Shown: positions 19,606 through 31,831, numbered from the stretch's first letter. The stretch is 64,000 nucleotides of DNA from Arcticibacter tournemirensis (GCF_006716645.1 NZ_VFPL01000001.1:4774001-4838000); one strand, 5' to 3'. A program made the numbers and translations. The notes: generated by a model not told the origin, from the sequence alone.

Positions 19606-21021
19606 ATGGAACATTACCTTCAACATGCGGTATTTAAAAAACTTGGTAAACTTGCTGATGAGGCAGGTGTACCTATTTATGTGATAGGCGGCTTTGTAAG
19701 AGACATCTTTCTGGACCGGCCTTCGAAGGATATAGACATCCTTGTTGTAGGTAATGGAATCGAATTCGCTGAAAGGGCTGCTAATGCCCTTAAATGTCAG
19801 CTTTCGGTGTTCCGGAACTTTGGGACCGCAATGCTGCGGTATAAGGACGTTGAAATAGAATTCGTAGGTGCCCGTAAAGAATCTTACAGATCGCACTCCA
19901 GAAAACCGATAGTGGAAAACGGAACGCTTGAAGATGATCAAAAACGAAGGGACTTCACCATCAATGCGATGGCCATTTCGCTAAACAAGGAGCATTATGG
20001 CCAGCTGATAGATCCTTTTGACGGGATAAAAGATCTGGAAGACCGTCTTATCCGAACTCCATTAGACCCTTTGGAAACTTTTTCCGATGATCCGCTAAGG
20101 ATGATGAGGGCAATCAGATTTGCATCGCAGTTAAGTTTTAAGATTGATGAGACGGCTTTGGAGGCTATCTCTAATAATAAACAACGCATTTCTATCGTAT
20201 CGGAAGAAAGAATAAGCGATGAACTGAATAAAATCCTTCTCTCACCCTTACCCTCTGTGGGTTTCAATTACCTATTTGATACAGGCCTGCTTCATCTTAT
20301 TTTCCCGCAGATGACTGAATTGTATGGCGTAGAGTACATTAATGGCAAAGGACATAAGGACAACTTCTATCATACGCTCGAAGTTCTTGATAACATTGCC
20401 CTGTACAGCAACGACCTTTGGCTGAGATGGGCGGCGGTTCTGCATGACATCGCCAAACCAGCTACAAAACGTTTTGATGAAAAGCAGGGATGGACATTCC
20501 ATGGCCATGAGGACCGGGGAGCGCGCATGGTTCCTAAGATATTCGCACAGCTTAAACTCCCGCTGAATGAAAAGATGAAGTTTGTTCAAAAAATGGTACA
20601 ACTTCATCTTCGACCGATTGTACTTGCACAGGACGTAGTGACAGATTCGGCAGTACGAAGATTATTATTCGATGCCGGAGAGGATATCGAAGCCCTGATG
20701 ATGCTCTGCCATGCCGATGTTACTACGAAGAACGAATACAAAAAGAAAAAGTACCGACAGAACTTCGAACTTGTAAAACAGAAATTAAAAGACGTTGAAG
20801 AACGCGACCAAATCCGTAACTGGCAGCCTCCTGTTTCAGGAAACGACATCATGAACGCTTTTGGTATAAAGGCAGGAAGAGAAGTTGGTATCATTAAAAA
20901 CCAGATAAGGGAGGCTATTCTGGAAGGAGAGATCAAAAACACAAGGGAAGAAGCTGTAGGTTTTATGATTGAAAAAGGGAAAAAGTTAGGCCTACGGCCG
21001 GTGAATGATATAAATAATTAA
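19606..21021 (+). CDS. cca: CCA-adding tRNA nucleotidyltransferase with HD domain
   Basis: This is a 471-residue class II nucleotidyltransferase. The head domain has VIGGFVRDIFLDRPSKDIDILV (GGxVRD with DxD metal ligands, about residues 23-44), then RRDFTINAMAI and the RNA-binding FSDDPLRMMRAIRFASQL region. An HD-type domain follows (AAVLHDIAKPATK, about residue 285). All tRNA genes seen in this window lack an encoded CCA end, so a CCA-adding enzyme is required. ATG 19606 is chosen from the promoter position and conserved start MEHYLQHAVF. A poly(A) polymerase role is the alternative for the family, but this HD-bearing form in Bacteroidota is normally the CCA enzyme. Confidence 0.88.
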   Translation: MEHYLQHAVFKKLGKLADEAGVPIYVIGGFVRDIFLDRPSKDIDILVVGNGIEFAERAANALKCQLSVFRNFGTAMLRYKDVEIEFVGARKESYRSHSRKPIVENGTLEDDQKRRDFTINAMAISLNKEHYGQLIDPFDGIKDLEDRLIRTPLDPLETFSDDPLRMMRAIRFASQLSFKIDETALEAISNNKQRISIVSEERISDELNKILLSPLPSVGFNYLFDTGLLHLIFPQMTELYGVEYINGKGHKDNFYHTLEVLDNIALYSNDLWLRWAAVLHDIAKPATKRFDEKQGWTFHGHEDRGARMVPKIFAQLKLPLNEKMKFVQKMVQLHLRPIVLAQDVVTDSAVRRLLFDAGEDIEALMMLCHADVTTKNEYKKKKYRQNFELVKQKLKDVEERDQIRNWQPPVSGNDIMNAFGIKAGREVGIIKNQIREAILEGEIKNTREEAVGFMIEKGKKLGLRPVNDINN

Positions 21022-21097
21022 TTTTCAAACTTTCTTAAAAAAAAGACGTTATTGTTACGCCAATTTTTTTTTATTTCGCATATAATTAAGATCAAGC

Positions 21098-21748
21098 ATG
21101 GCTATTTACAGGTTCAGAGTTTCTTTTGAAGATTATGATGATGTTGTACGGGATATTGATATCAAATCAACTCAAACATTTGAGGATCTGCATCTTGCTA
21201 TCCATAAAAGCACAGGATACAACCCTGAGCAATCCTCGTCTTTCTACGTCAGCAATGATCAATGGATAAAGGGCGACGAGATAGCATATCTGCCCAACCA
21301 GCGAAAAATCGACCGGGGAGTAACCCTCATGACGGGAACTAAGCTCAATAGATTTATTGAAGACCCTCATCAGAAGTTTTATTATACCTACAATTTTGAT
21401 CGTCCTTTTGACTTTCACATAGAACTCATTAAGATATTGGATGAAGAAGCCAATAAGGAATATCCTTCTCTGGCCCGCTCTGTAGGAGAAGCTCCAAAAC
21501 CAGCAGGAGCTGTTGTGGCTCCGGCGGTCGCTTCAACTGAAGACACCGAAGAATATGACTTTCTTAACGAGACTGAATACGGAGTAGGAGATGAAGATAC
21601 AGAAGACATGGAAACTGTTGCCTCTGTAGACGAACTGGATGCTCCCGTAGACGTTGAAGAAGAAGAGGAAAAAGAAGAATTCATGGATGAATTCTCTGAC
21701 AACGACAACTTCGAAAGTGACGAATATTCCAATAAGGACGATTATTGA
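21098..21748 (+). CDS. PRiA4b ORF-3-like (TnpR-type) domain protein with acidic tail
   Basis: This is a 216-residue protein. The first ~120 residues (MAIYRFRVSFEDYDDVVRDI and onward) match the plasmid pRiA4b ORF-3 domain, often named IS1096 passenger TnpR-like. From about residue 150 the sequence is very acidic, with runs of Glu and Asp. No transposase, inverted repeat or other mobile-element part is present, so the name does not imply a mobile element here. The function is unknown. It is followed after 63 bp by miaA, with a hairpin between them. Confidence 0.75.
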   Translation: MAIYRFRVSFEDYDDVVRDIDIKSTQTFEDLHLAIHKSTGYNPEQSSSFYVSNDQWIKGDEIAYLPNQRKIDRGVTLMTGTKLNRFIEDPHQKFYYTYNFDRPFDFHIELIKILDEEANKEYPSLARSVGEAPKPAGAVVAPAVASTEDTEEYDFLNETEYGVGDEDTEDMETVASVDELDAPVDVEEEEEKEEFMDEFSDNDNFESDEYSNKDDY

Positions 21749-21769
21749 CGTCTCACAAATACTAACAGC

Positions 21770-21801
21770 CTTTCGCTTAATAAATAAGTATTAAGCGAAA
21801 G
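21770..21801 (+). other. 12-bp hairpin in the leader of miaA
   Basis: A perfect 12-bp stem (CTTTCGCTTAAT at 21770-21781 with its complement at 21790-21801) closes an 8-base loop. It ends 10 bp before the miaA ATG. No T tract follows, so a structured leader or processing site is as likely as a terminator. Confidence 0.55.
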
Positions 21802-21811
21802 CCGTTTGACA

Positions 21812-22714
21812 ATGACTGATCAATCCAATAAAAAGCTCATCGTAATAGCCGGCCCGACAGCCATAGGAAAAACAGAGCTTGCAATCAGAGTTGCACTCCA
21901 TTTTAAAACTGAGGTCTTATCAGCCGACTCCAGGCAATTCTACCGTGAAATGAGCATTGGCACTGCTAAACCATCTCTGGAAGAACTCCGTGCTGTTAAA
22001 CATCATTTTATAGATTCTCTATCCATAACGGAAAATTACTCGGCCGGGGACTTTGAAGACCAGGGACTTAATATTCTGGCTGATATATTTTCTAAAAACG
22101 ACTATGCGGTACTGGCTGGCGGCTCCGGGCTTTTTATTAAAGCTATTACAGAAGGTTTCGACGAACTACCGAAAGCCGATGCTGAAGTTCGAAATAAACT
22201 AAATCAGATTTTAGCCGAACAAGGTATTGGCGTGCTGCAACAACAATTAAAAGAGCTGGATCCGGAATATTACAGACAGGCCGATATACATAATCCTCAG
22301 CGGATAATCAGGGCGCTGGAAGTAAGCCTGTCTACAGGAAAACCATTCTCCTCCCTTCATCTGAAAAAAAAGAGGGAAAGGCCGTTCTCTGTCGTGAAGA
22401 TCGGACTAAATGCCGATAGGGACTTGCTCTACCAACGCATTAATCATCGGGTCGATCTCATGGTAGAAGCGGGATTAATAGACGAAGTGAAACAACTTTT
22501 ACCCTATCGCCATCTCAATGCACTTAACACAGTAGGCTACTCCGAAATATTCAGTTACCTCGATGGAGAAATCAGCTTGCAGGAAGCATTAGATGCCATA
22601 AAACAAAACACCAGAAGATTTGCAAAACGTCAGCTGACCTGGTTCCGAAAAGACCCGGATATAAAATGGTTTAAGCCCGATGAACAGGAAGCCATCCTGG
22701 AATATATTCACTGA
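21812..22714 (+). CDS. miaA: tRNA dimethylallyltransferase
   Basis: This 300-residue enzyme adds a dimethylallyl group to A37 of tRNAs that read UNN codons. The P-loop IAGPTAIGKTELA is near residue 13. It is followed by LSADSRQFYREMSIGTAKP, which binds substrate with a catalytic Asp, then GGSGLFIKAI, the IHNPQRIIRALE arginine motif and the C-terminal TRRFAKRQLTWFRKD. The ATG at 21812 is chosen over a TTG two codons upstream. Confidence 0.95.
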   Translation: MTDQSNKKLIVIAGPTAIGKTELAIRVALHFKTEVLSADSRQFYREMSIGTAKPSLEELRAVKHHFIDSLSITENYSAGDFEDQGLNILADIFSKNDYAVLAGGSGLFIKAITEGFDELPKADAEVRNKLNQILAEQGIGVLQQQLKELDPEYYRQADIHNPQRIIRALEVSLSTGKPFSSLHLKKKRERPFSVVKIGLNADRDLLYQRINHRVDLMVEAGLIDEVKQLLPYRHLNALNTVGYSEIFSYLDGEISLQEALDAIKQNTRRFAKRQLTWFRKDPDIKWFKPDEQEAILEYIH

Positions 22715-22753
22715 TCCAAACATCCTGGCTACAGCAGGATTCCACTTGTTTTT

Positions 22754-23065
22754 TTACGCCTGAGCTGTTGGCCCGCCAAAATTCATAGGGAAGCCTCCGC
22801 CCTCTTCCGGTATCCTGATCCTTCCGTTTATTGTTTCAAACTTGGCAATATTGTCTTCAAGAGCAAGTAAAAGCCTCTTTGCATGCTCAGGAGTTAATAT
22901 AATCCGCGATTTAACTCTCGCCTTTGGCACTCCAGGCATCACACGAATAAAGTCGACAACAAACTCAGTGTTTGAATGGGTAATAACAGCAAGGTTTGAA
23001 TATGTTCCTTCAGCAACTTCTTCCGAAAGCTCTATGTTTAACTGATTATCTAGGTTTTCTTCCAT
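22754..23065 (-). CDS. DUF3467 family protein
   Basis: This is a 103-residue protein of the DUF3467 family. The core is a short beta-rich domain (YSNLAVITHSNTEFVVDFIRV) followed by a helix containing LTPEHAKRLLLALEDNI and a glycine-rich tail. The function of the family is unknown. It lies directly downstream of rpoC on the same strand, but a terminator stands between them, with its T tract ending only a few bases from this start codon. The gene must therefore rely on read-through or on a promoter within that short gap. Confidence 0.82.
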   Translation of the reverse strand: MEENLDNQLNIELSEEVAEGTYSNLAVITHSNTEFVVDFIRVMPGVPKARVKSRIILTPEHAKRLLLALEDNIAKFETINGRIRIPEEGGGFPMNFGGPTAQA

Positions 23066-23071
23066 CGTGTA

Positions 23072-23105
23072 AAAATAAAAAAGTCCTCCTATAACAGGAG
23101 GACTT
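23072..23105 (-). terminator. Terminator of the rpoBC operon
   Basis: On the minus strand a perfect 10-bp stem (AAGTCCTCCT / AGGAGGACTT, 5-base loop) is followed by a T-rich run ending about 23072. It lies 26 bp after the rpoC stop codon. Confidence 0.88.
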
Positions 23106-23130
23106 CTATAAAGTTTTATGATATAAAGGA

Positions 23131-26100
23131 TCAGACTGCCTCTTCTTGTTTAGAAGCCATCAGCTTATCGTATTCTTCCTGCGATCCAACGATGATACGC
23201 TCGTAGCTACGTAAGCCGGTACCCGATGGTATCAGGTGTCCTACAATTACGTTTTCTTTCAAACCTAACAAGTTATCACGCTTTCCGCTGATTGCCGCTT
23301 CATTAAGGACCTTCGTGGTTTCCTGGAATGATGCAGCCGAAATAAACGACTTAGTTCCTAAAGATGCACGGGTAATACCCTGCAGTACCGGGCTCGAAGT
23401 AGCGGAGATAGCATCCCTGGCCTCTACCAGCTTCATATCTTTACGTTTGAGAAGAGAGTTTTCGTCTCTTAACTTTCTAACGGAAATAATCTGCCCTGCC
23501 TTAACTGTAGTTGAATCTCCCGGATCAGTTACAACCTTCTTATCATAGATCTCGTCATTCTCCATCATGAAGTCCCAACGATCCACTGCATCCTTTTCAA
23601 GGAAGCGTGTATCACCCGGATCCTCAATCTGAACCTTCTGCATCATCTGGTGAACAATCACCTCAAAGTGCTTGTCGTTGATCTTCACACCCTGCAAACG
23701 GTAAACTTCCTGGATACCGTTAACAAGATATTCCTGAACTGCAGCAGGACCTTTGATCGACAGAATGTCTGCCGGAGAAATTGAACCGTCTGATAAAGGC
23801 ATACCGGCCTTTACAAAGTCGTTATCCTGTACCAGGATGTGCTTAGAAAGAGGCACAAGATACTTCTTGATCTGGCCGTCTTTCGATTCAATAGAAATCT
23901 CGCGGTTTCCACGTTTTACACCTCCTAGTGTAACAACACCATCAATTTCGGTAACAACAGCCGGATTAGATGGATTACGAGCTTCAAAGAGCTCGGTAAC
24001 ACGTGGAAGACCACCTGTAATATCCCTTGTCTTACCAGTAGAACGCGGAATCTTGGCAATTACCTCACCCATCTTCACACTTGTGCCTTCATCAACTGCG
24101 ATATGCGCACCTACCGGAATATTATACCCTTTTATGATATTTCCTTGTTTATCAGCTATGCGGATTACTGGATTCTTGGTTTTATCGCGTGTATCGATAA
24201 TTACCTTCTCCCTGTGTCCGGTCTGCTCATCCGATTCCTCACGGAAGGTTACACCTTCTATAACGGCTTCGAAATCAATTTTTCCGCCAAACTCGGAGAT
24301 AATCACAGCGTTATATGGATCCCAGCTACAGATACGGTCGCCTTTCTGAAGCTTATCTCCTTCTTTCACATACAAGTATGATCCGTAAGGGATATTGTTT
24401 GTCATAATCACGCGACGAGTTCCAGGCTCAAGGATCCTGAACTCACCTGAACGGCCAAGAACAACTTCAACCGGACCATCTTCAAGCTCATAAGGAACTG
24501 TCCGAATGTTTTCAAATTCGATAACACCCTCGAACTTAGCATTGATCTGTGATTCAGCTGCGATGTTCGATGCAGTACCACCCACGTGGAATGTACGAAG
24601 AGTTAACTGAGTACCCGGTTCACCGATAGACTGTGCGGCAATTACACCCACGGCCTCACCGGCCTGAACGCGTTTACCAGTTGCAAGGTTACGACCATAA
24701 CACAATGCACAAACCCCTCTCTTACTTTCGCAGGTTAATACAGAGCGTATCTCAATTCCTTCAAGGGCCGAATGATCGATTTTATAACCAATCTCTTCAT
24801 CAATATCCTGATTTGCTGCTACTAGCAGCTCTCCTGTGATAGGGTCAAATACGTCATGCAGCGAAGTCCGCCCTAATATACGTTCGTATAATGGCTCAAC
24901 GATATCTTCGTTATCCTTCAGTGCTGTAGTATAAATTCCTCTTAAGGTACCGCAATCTGTTTCTCCAACGATCATATCCTGCGCAACGTCGTGTAAACGG
25001 CGGGTCAGATAACCGGCATCGGCCGTCTTAAGAGCCGTATCCGCAAGACCTTTACGCGCACCGTGTGTAGAAATGAAGTATTCGAGTACCGATAAGCCTT
25101 CCTTAAAGTTAGAAAGAATTGGGTTCTCGATGATTTCCCCACCTGATCCCGACTTCTGAGGCTTCGCCATCAGTCCACGCATACCGCATAACTGACGGAT
25201 CTGTTCCTTAGAACCACGGGCTCCTGAATCAAGCATCATGAATACTGAGTTGAATCCCTGGTTATCCGTAGAAAGGATTTCCATTACATTCGCAGTAAGC
25301 CTGTTATTGATACGGGTCCAGATATCGATGATCTGATTATAACGCTCGTTGTTGGTAATGAATCCCATGTTATAGTTATTCATCACTTCTTCAACCTCCT
25401 TAGACGCCTGATCAATTAACTTCATCTTGGCTTCAGGAATATTAAGATCCTGAAGGTTGAATGATAAGCCTCCACGGAACGCCATCTGGAATCCTAATTC
25501 CTTAATATCGTCAAGGAACTGAGCAGCACGGGCCATACCAGTGATCTTCACCACCTCGCCGATAATATCACGAAGTGATTTCTTGGTAAGCAGTTCATTG
25601 ATATAACCTACTTCTACCGGAACCATCTGGTTGAACAATACTCGTCCTACCGTAGTATCAATCAGCTTATTAACGATAGTACCATCCTGCTCTTTTACAT
25701 TAGCTTTAACCTTAATGAACGCGTGCAGGTCTATCTTCTTTTCGTTATAAGCAATAATAACTTCTTCGGCAGAATAGAACGTTTGTCCCTCACCCTTTAC
25801 AACTCTTTTATCATCCGTCTTACGGCCTTTGGTAATATAATAAAGACCAAGAACCATGTCCTGTGAAGGAACGGTGATAGGAGTACCATTCGCCGGGTTG
25901 AGGATATTGTGAGAAGCAAGCATTAAAATCTGTGCTTCAAGTATAGCAGCATGACCAAGAGGTACGTGAACAGCCATCTGGTCACCGTCAAAGTCGGCGT
26001 TGAATGCAGTACAAACCAATGGGTGCAACTGAATCGCCTTACCTTCAACCAGCTTAGGCTGGAACGACTGTATACCTAAACGGTGTAGTGTTGGAGCACG

Positions 26101-27414
26101 GTTTAGAAGAACCGGATGTCCTTTAAGAACGTTTTCGAGAATATCCCAAACAATCGGGTCCTTCCTGTCAACAATCTTTTTAGCCGACTTCACTGTCTTA
26201 ACAACGCCTCTTTCGATCATCTTACGGATGATAAACGGTTTAAACAGCTCTGCAGCCATATCTTTTGGCAAACCACATTCGTGGAGCTTCAGACTTGGAC
26301 CAACCACAATTACGGAACGTGCTGAATAATCCACACGTTTACCTAACAGGTTCTGACGGAAACGACCTTGCTTTCCTTTCAGGATGTCTGAAAGAGATTT
26401 TAATGCTCTGTTTCCTTCTGTCTTAACCGCATTCACTTTACGTGAATTATCGAATAACGAATCTACAGCTTCCTGTAACATACGCTTTTCATTACGTAAA
26501 ATTACCTCCGGAGCCTTGATTTCAATCAGACGCTTCAAACGGTTATTACGAATGATCACACGACGATAAAGGTCGTTAAGATCCGATGTAGCAAAACGGC
26601 CACCTTCCAGAGGCACCAACGGGCGCAGTTCAGGAGGAATAACCGGAACAATCTTTACAATCATCCATTCAGGATGATTCTCAATATTTTCGCGTGCGCT
26701 ACGGAACGCTTCAACAACCTGCAGACGCTTCAACGCCTCGTTTTTACGTTGCTGAGATGTTTCGTTAGCTGCCTGATGGCGCAGATCATAAGATTGCTGA
26801 TCTAAATCCAGACGCTTAAGCAGCTCTTCAAGTGCTTCAGCTCCCATTTTAGCAACAAACTTCTGCGGATCTTTATCATCAAGATATTGATTTTCCTTAG
26901 GAAGGGTATCCAGAATATCCAGGTACTCTTCTTCTGTAAGGAAATCCATCTTGTTAATGCCGTCAGCCTCTTTGATACCTGGCTGAATAACTACATATCG
27001 TTCATAGTAGATAATAAGATCCAGCTTCTTAGTGGGAAGGCCCAGCAAATAACCGATCTTATTAGGCAATGAACGGAAATACCAGATATGAGCAACAGGA
27101 ACAACAAGATTGATATGTCCCATACGCTCACGACGTACTTTCTTTTCTGTTACTTCAACACCGCAGCGATCACATACGATTCCTTTGTAGCGGATACGTT
27201 TATACTTACCGCAATGGCATTCGTAATCCTTCACAGGACCAAAAATACGCTCGCAGAATAAACCATCCCGCTCCGGCTTGTAAGTACGGTAGTTGATGGT
27301 TTCTGGTTTTAAAACTTCCCCACTTGAACGCTCAAGGATCGACTCCGGAGACGCTAAGCTGATGGTAATCGAGGTGAAGTTGCTTTTTATTTTATTATCC
27401 TTTTTATAAGACAT
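23131..27414 (-). CDS. rpoC: RNA polymerase subunit beta'
   Basis: This is the 1427-residue beta' subunit. It contains the N-terminal zinc site ([20 protein letters not shown]), the catalytic [18 protein letters not shown] motif that binds the active-site magnesium, the bridge-helix/trigger-loop region ([21 protein letters not shown]) and the second zinc-binding cluster [13 protein letters not shown]. Length and order are standard for Bacteroidota. It is the last gene of the large leftward operon, 80 bp after rpoB, and the gap is filled by a heptanucleotide repeat array. Confidence 0.98.
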   Translation of the reverse strand: MSYKKDNKIKSNFTSITISLASPESILERSSGEVLKPETINYRTYKPERDGLFCERIFGPVKDYECHCGKYKRIRYKGIVCDRCGVEVTEKKVRRERMGHINLVVPVAHIWYFRSLPNKIGYLLGLPTKKLDLIIYYERYVVIQPGIKEADGINKMDFLTEEEYLDILDTLPKENQYLDDKDPQKFVAKMGAEALEELLKRLDLDQQSYDLRHQAANETSQQRKNEALKRLQVVEAFRSARENIENHPEWMIVKIVPVIPPELRPLVPLEGGRFATSDLNDLYRRVIIRNNRLKRLIEIKAPEVILRNEKRMLQEAVDSLFDNSRKVNAVKTEGNRALKSLSDILKGKQGRFRQNLLGKRVDYSARSVIVVGPSLKLHECGLPKDMAAELFKPFIIRKMIERGVVKTVKSAKKIVDRKDPIVWDILENVLKGHPVLLNRAPTLHRLGIQSFQPKLVEGKAIQLHPLVCTAFNADFDGDQMAVHVPLGHAAILEAQILMLASHNILNPANGTPITVPSQDMVLGLYYITKGRKTDDKRVVKGEGQTFYSAEEVIIAYNEKKIDLHAFIKVKANVKEQDGTIVNKLIDTTVGRVLFNQMVPVEVGYINELLTKKSLRDIIGEVVKITGMARAAQFLDDIKELGFQMAFRGGLSFNLQDLNIPEAKMKLIDQASKEVEEVMNNYNMGFITNNERYNQIIDIWTRINNRLTANVMEILSTDNQGFNSVFMMLDSGARGSKEQIRQLCGMRGLMAKPQKSGSGGEIIENPILSNFKEGLSVLEYFISTHGARKGLADTALKTADAGYLTRRLHDVAQDMIVGETDCGTLRGIYTTALKDNEDIVEPLYERILGRTSLHDVFDPITGELLVAANQDIDEEIGYKIDHSALEGIEIRSVLTCESKRGVCALCYGRNLATGKRVQAGEAVGVIAAQSIGEPGTQLTLRTFHVGGTASNIAAESQINAKFEGVIEFENIRTVPYELEDGPVEVVLGRSGEFRILEPGTRRVIMTNNIPYGSYLYVKEGDKLQKGDRICSWDPYNAVIISEFGGKIDFEAVIEGVTFREESDEQTGHREKVIIDTRDKTKNPVIRIADKQGNIIKGYNIPVGAHIAVDEGTSVKMGEVIAKIPRSTGKTRDITGGLPRVTELFEARNPSNPAVVTEIDGVVTLGGVKRGNREISIESKDGQIKKYLVPLSKHILVQDNDFVKAGMPLSDGSISPADILSIKGPAAVQEYLVNGIQEVYRLQGVKINDKHFEVIVHQMMQKVQIEDPGDTRFLEKDAVDRWDFMMENDEIYDKKVVTDPGDSTTVKAGQIISVRKLRDENSLLKRKDMKLVEARDAISATSSPVLQGITRASLGTKSFISAASFQETTKVLNEAAISGKRDNLLGLKENVIVGHLIPSGTGLRSYERIIVGSQEEYDKLMASKQEEAV

Positions 27415-27426
27415 AGCTCTTTTTTC

Positions 27427-27497
27427 AAGTTAAAAGTGTAAAGTATAAAGTTGAAAGTGACAGAACTCTGAACTTTCAACTTTTAACTCTCAACTTA
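27427..27497. repeat. Inverted heptanucleotide arrays between rpoB and rpoC
   Basis: Five heptamers of the form AAGTNNN (AAGTTAA, AAGTGTA, AAGTATA, AAGTTGA, AAGTGAC) lie at 27427-27461. They face AACTTTC, AACTTTT, AACTCTC and AACTTA at 27471-27497. The arms form a perfect 12-bp stem (27447-27458 with 27472-27483). The right arm runs into the rpoB stop codon. Confidence 0.85.
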
Positions 27498-30400
27498 GTC
27501 CAGTGTGATATCCAAACCTAAACCTCTTAATTCATGAACCAATACATTGAATGATTCAGGAACAGAAGGCGTTGGAAGGTTCTCACCTTTAACAATCGCT
27601 TCATATGTTTTGGCACGTCCTACCACGTCATCCGACTTCACAGTAAGGATTTCCTGGAGGATATTCGATGCACCGAATGCTTCCAGTGCCCAAACTTCCA
27701 TTTCACCAAAGCGCTGTCCACCAAACTGAGCTTTACCACCCAGAGGTTGCTGCGTAATAAGTGAGTACGGGCCAATTGAACGGGCGTGCATCTTATCATC
27801 AACCATGTGACCCAGCTTCAGCATATAAATAATGCCCACAGTGGTAGGTTGGTCAAAGCGCTCTCCTGTCAATCCATTGTATAGATAAGTACGTCCGGAA
27901 GCAGGTAGTCCTGCCTTTGCAACCCACTCTTCCACTTCCTCATGAGTTGCCCCGTCAAAGATTGGAGTAGCAAACTTCATCCCCAGTTCCTTACCTGCCC
28001 ATCCAAGAACAGTTTCGTAAATCTGTCCAAGGTTCATACGGGAAGGTACACCGAGAGGATTAAGAACGATGTCAACAGGTGTTCCGTCTTCAAGGAAAGG
28101 CATGTCTTCATCACGAACGATACGGGCTACAATACCCTTATTTCCGTGACGTCCTGCCATCTTATCCCCTACTTTCAACTTACGTTTCTTAGCGATGTAA
28201 ACCTTAGCCATCTGAACAATTCCCGATGGTAGTTCATCTCCTACGCTGATAGCGAACTTATCACGTTTGTACGCTCCAAGTTCCTCATTCAACCGGATAT
28301 TATAGTTATGAAGTAACTGCTTGATCAGCTCATTCTTATCCTCGTCTGTTGTCCACTTAGTAGGATTAATATTCGCATATTCAAGATCAGCCAGCATCTT
28401 CTGAGTAAACTTGGCGCCCTTTGGAACAAGGAGCTCCTTGTAAACATTATAAACCCCCTGTGAAGTTTTACCGTTAACGATAGTAAATAACTTTTCTGTC
28501 AGGGTATCCTTTAAATGCTTAACGGCTTTATCATGTGCCGAATCCAGTTTATCCAGTTGTGCTTTTTCTTCAGCTTTCGAAGTCTTCTTAGCACGTGAGA
28601 AAAGTTTGGTATCAATTACAACACCTCCGATAGAAGGAGGAGTTTTCAATGAAGCATCCTTCACGTCACCGGCTTTATCACCGAAAATTGCACGAAGAAG
28701 TTTCTCTTCCGGAGAAGGATCCGACTCCCCTTTAGGAGTAATCTTACCAATCAGGATATCTCCTTCTTTTACTTCTGCACCTACACGGATAATTCCATTT
28801 TCGTCAAGGTCCTTTGTAGCTTCTTCCGAAACGTTCGGTATATCAGGAGTCAATTCTTCTTCACCGCGTTTGGTGTCACGAACTTCCAGCTCAAACTCTT
28901 CAATGTGAAGAGATGTAAAGATATCCTGTGATACCACACGTTCTGAGATTACAATCGCATCCTCAAAGTTATAACCCTGCCATGGCATGAAAGCAACTTT
29001 CATGTTTCTGCCCAGAGCGAGCTCGCCGTCCTGCGTTGCGTAACCTTCACAGAGAACCTGGCCTTTATCCACCCTTTGACCTTTTCTTACAATAGGTTTA
29101 AGGTTGATACAGGTACTCTGATTGGTCTTCTTAAACTTAATCAGACTGTACGACTTAGTTTCACCTTCAAATGAAACAAGCTTATCATCTTCATTGCGAT
29201 CGTATTTAATACGGATCTCGTTGGCATCAACATACTCAACAACTCCGCTTCCTTCAGCATTGATCAGGGTACGCGAGTCGCGGGCAACTCTGCCCTCCAG
29301 ACCTGTACCTACAATCGGAGCTTCAGGACGAAGCAATGGAACAGCCTGACGTTGCATGTTCGAGCCCATCAGCGCACGGTTAGCATCATCATGTTCAAGG
29401 AACGGAATCAATGAAGCCGCGATAGAAGTGATCTGATTAGGCGCAATATCCATCAAATCAAGCCTTTGAGGCTCGATGACCGGGAAGTCACCTTCAAACC
29501 TTGCCTTTACGCGCGGAGTTTCAAAGTTACCATGCTCATCATACAAAGCGTTTGCCTGAGCAATGGTCTTTCCATCTTCATCTTCAGCAGATAAGTAAAT
29601 TACAGGCTCTTCAACAACAACACGACCATTATCAACTTTCCTGTAAGGAGTTTCGATAAAACCGAGGTTATTGATCTTTGCATGGACGCAAAGAGAGGAA
29701 ATCAAACCGATATTCGGTCCTTCCGGCGTTTCGATGGTACACAAACGGCCGTAGTGGGTGTAGTGAACGTCACGAACCTCAAAACCGGCACGCTCTCTTG
29801 AAAGACCACCAGGGCCTAAAGCTGAAAGACGTCGTTTGTGAGTGATCTCAGCAAGAGGATTGGTTTGATCCATAAACTGAGATAACTGATTTGTTCCGAA
29901 GAAAGAGTTTATCACTGACGATAGCGTACGGGCATTGATCAGGTCAGTTGGCGTAAATACCTCGTTATCGCGTATATTCATACGCTCACGGATGGTACGT
30001 GCCATACGGGCCAAACCAACTCCAAACTGAGCATACAGCTGTTCACCAACTGTACGTACACGACGATTTGATAAGTGGTCGATATCATCCACTTCAGCCT
30101 TCGAATTGATCAACTTGATCAGATACTTAACAATAGCTATAATATCAGCTTTGGTAAGCACCTTGGTTTCTTCAGAAGTTGTAAGTTTAAGCTTACGGTT
30201 GATGCGGTAACGACCTACATCACCGAGATCGTATCTCTTGTCTGAAAAGAACAAACGGTCGATAATACCGCGTGCTGTTTCTTCATCAGGTGGTTCAGCA
30301 TTACGCAACTGGCGGTAGATATGTTCAACCGCTTCTTTCTCTGAATTGGATGTATCCTTTTGCAGAGTATTATATATAATCGAATAATCAGCATTGTTAG

Positions 30401-31301
30401 AAGCATCTTCCTTAGTCAGGATAACACTTTTAACACCTGCATCAATGATCATGTCGATGTGGTCGTCTTCAAGAATGGTTTCCCGTTCGAGAATAATCTC
30501 ATTTCGGTCAATGGAAACTACTTCGCCGGTATCTTCATCCACAAAGTCCTCTACCCACTTCTTCAGCACCCTGGCAGCAAGCTTGCGGCCTACGAATTTC
30601 TTCAAGCCTGATTTGCTTACCTTTACTTCGTCGGCAAGTTCAAATAATTCGAGAATGTCTTTATCCGAATCATAACCGATAGCGCGAAGCAGAGTAGTAA
30701 CCGGGAATTTTTTCTTACGGTCGATGTAAGCATACATCACGTTATTCACGTCTGTAGCAAATTCAATCCATGAACCTTTAAACGGAATTACACGGGCAGA
30801 ATATAACTTGGTCCCGTTGGTATGACGGCTCTGGCCAAAAAACACACCGGGCGACCTGTGCAACTGCGATACAATTACACGTTCAGCTCCGTTAATAACA
30901 AATGTTCCTTTCGGCGTCATGTAAGGGATAGTTCCCAGGTAGACATCCTGAACAATTGTTTCAAAGTCTTCGTGCTCCTCATCATTACATGACAAACGTA
31001 ATTTAGCCTTTAAGGGAACACTATAAGTTAAGCCACGCTCAATACATTCCTGTATATCATAACGCGGCGGATCAATAAAATAATCAAGAAACTCTAAAAC
31101 AAAGATATTTCTTGAGTCAGAGATTGGGAAATTTTCAGAAAAAACCTTAAACAAGCCTTCCTGGTGGCGGTTGTCAGAGGTCGTTTCAAGCTGAAAAAAC
31201 TCCCTGAAAGATTGCAATTGCACATCCAGGAAATCGGGATAATCGATCACGTGCTTGCTGGTTGCAAAATTTACTCTTTCGCTTTGATTTTTGTTTGCCA
31301 A
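27495..31301 (-). CDS. rpoB: RNA polymerase subunit beta
   Basis: This is the 1268-residue beta subunit. The rifampicin region reads [17 protein letters not shown], then [16 protein letters not shown]. It has the wild-type Asp, His and Ser at the three classic resistance positions. [12 protein letters not shown] and the C-terminal [13 protein letters not shown] follow. The open frame begins with TTG at 31301 (protein start [15 protein letters not shown]). An in-frame TAA at 31314-31316 leaves no upstream ATG, so a TTG start is required. It follows rplL by 149 bp with a hairpin in the gap. Confidence 0.98.
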   Translation of the reverse strand: MANKNQSERVNFATSKHVIDYPDFLDVQLQSFREFFQLETTSDNRHQEGLFKVFSENFPISDSRNIFVLEFLDYFIDPPRYDIQECIERGLTYSVPLKAKLRLSCNDEEHEDFETIVQDVYLGTIPYMTPKGTFVINGAERVIVSQLHRSPGVFFGQSRHTNGTKLYSARVIPFKGSWIEFATDVNNVMYAYIDRKKKFPVTTLLRAIGYDSDKDILELFELADEVKVSKSGLKKFVGRKLAARVLKKWVEDFVDEDTGEVVSIDRNEIILERETILEDDHIDMIIDAGVKSVILTKEDASNNADYSIIYNTLQKDTSNSEKEAVEHIYRQLRNAEPPDEETARGIIDRLFFSDKRYDLGDVGRYRINRKLKLTTSEETKVLTKADIIAIVKYLIKLINSKAEVDDIDHLSNRRVRTVGEQLYAQFGVGLARMARTIRERMNIRDNEVFTPTDLINARTLSSVINSFFGTNQLSQFMDQTNPLAEITHKRRLSALGPGGLSRERAGFEVRDVHYTHYGRLCTIETPEGPNIGLISSLCVHAKINNLGFIETPYRKVDNGRVVVEEPVIYLSAEDEDGKTIAQANALYDEHGNFETPRVKARFEGDFPVIEPQRLDLMDIAPNQITSIAASLIPFLEHDDANRALMGSNMQRQAVPLLRPEAPIVGTGLEGRVARDSRTLINAEGSGVVEYVDANEIRIKYDRNEDDKLVSFEGETKSYSLIKFKKTNQSTCINLKPIVRKGQRVDKGQVLCEGYATQDGELALGRNMKVAFMPWQGYNFEDAIVISERVVSQDIFTSLHIEEFELEVRDTKRGEEELTPDIPNVSEEATKDLDENGIIRVGAEVKEGDILIGKITPKGESDPSPEEKLLRAIFGDKAGDVKDASLKTPPSIGGVVIDTKLFSRAKKTSKAEEKAQLDKLDSAHDKAVKHLKDTLTEKLFTIVNGKTSQGVYNVYKELLVPKGAKFTQKMLADLEYANINPTKWTTDEDKNELIKQLLHNYNIRLNEELGAYKRDKFAISVGDELPSGIVQMAKVYIAKKRKLKVGDKMAGRHGNKGIVARIVRDEDMPFLEDGTPVDIVLNPLGVPSRMNLGQIYETVLGWAGKELGMKFATPIFDGATHEEVEEWVAKAGLPASGRTYLYNGLTGERFDQPTTVGIIYMLKLGHMVDDKMHARSIGPYSLITQQPLGGKAQFGGQRFGEMEVWALEAFGASNILQEILTVKSDDVVGRAKTYEAIVKGENLPTPSVPESFNVLVHELRGLGLDITLD

Positions 31302-31399
31302 TGGATTAAGATTTTAGTTTAATATAAACTGTGACTTATTTTCGGGATCCTCCCCAATCTTGTAAGTCAAACAAAAATGGGTATAATACAAACAACAAT

Positions 31400-31423
31400 A
31401 GACCCCGGCGAAAACCGGAGTCT
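31400..31423 (-). other. Hairpin in the rplL-rpoB gap (possible attenuator)
   Basis: An imperfect stem (AGAC-x-CCGG with CCGG-x-GTCT, one C/A mismatch, 6-base loop) lies 27 bp after the rplL stop. A moderately T-rich stretch follows on the minus strand. Partial termination between rplL and rpoB is known in other bacteria, so this is a reasonable candidate. Confidence 0.5.
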
Positions 31424-31450
31424 AAAGTATCATTTTATCGAGTTAAGAGC

Positions 31451-31831
31451 TTACTTAATCTCAACAACAGCTCCTGCTTCTTCTAATTGTTTTTTAAGAG
31501 CTTCAGCTTCGTCTTTAGCGATACCGGTCTTAACTTCCTTAGGAGCACCGTCAACTAAATCTTTAGCTTCTTTTAGTCCAAGACCAGTAAGGTCCTTAAC
31601 TAATTTAACAACTGCTAACTTCGCGCCACCTGCTTCTTTCAGGATTACGTCAAATGCAGTCTGTTCTTCAGCTGCAGCAGGTGCATCGCCACCGGCAGCA
31701 GGAGCAGCAACTGCAACCGCAGCAGCAGCAGGTTCAATACCATACTCGTCTTTAAGGATCTGAGCTAACTCGTTAACTTCTTTTACTGTTAAGTTTACCA
31801 ATTGTTCAGCAAACGCTTTTAAATCTGCCAT
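31451..31831 (-). CDS. rplL: 50S ribosomal protein bL12 (L7/L12)
   Basis: This is the 126-residue stalk protein that recruits translation factors to the ribosome. It has the N-terminal dimerisation helices ([21 protein letters not shown]), an alanine-rich hinge at about residues 35-55, and the C-terminal factor-binding domain with [20 protein letters not shown]. It is cotranscribed with rplJ, 56 bp upstream. Confidence 0.97.
   Translation of the reverse strand: MADLKAFAEQLVNLTVKEVNELAQILKDEYGIEPAAAAVAVAAPAAGGDAPAAAEEQTAFDVILKEAGGAKLAVVKLVKDLTGLGLKEAKDLVDGAPKEVKTGIAKDEAEALKKQLEEAGAVVEIK

Noticed and set aside
21098..21748. Possible insertion-sequence gene, because the protein matches a domain named after an IS1096 passenger
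   Set aside because: There are no transposase, inverted repeats or target duplications, and the protein is a common single gene with an acidic tail.
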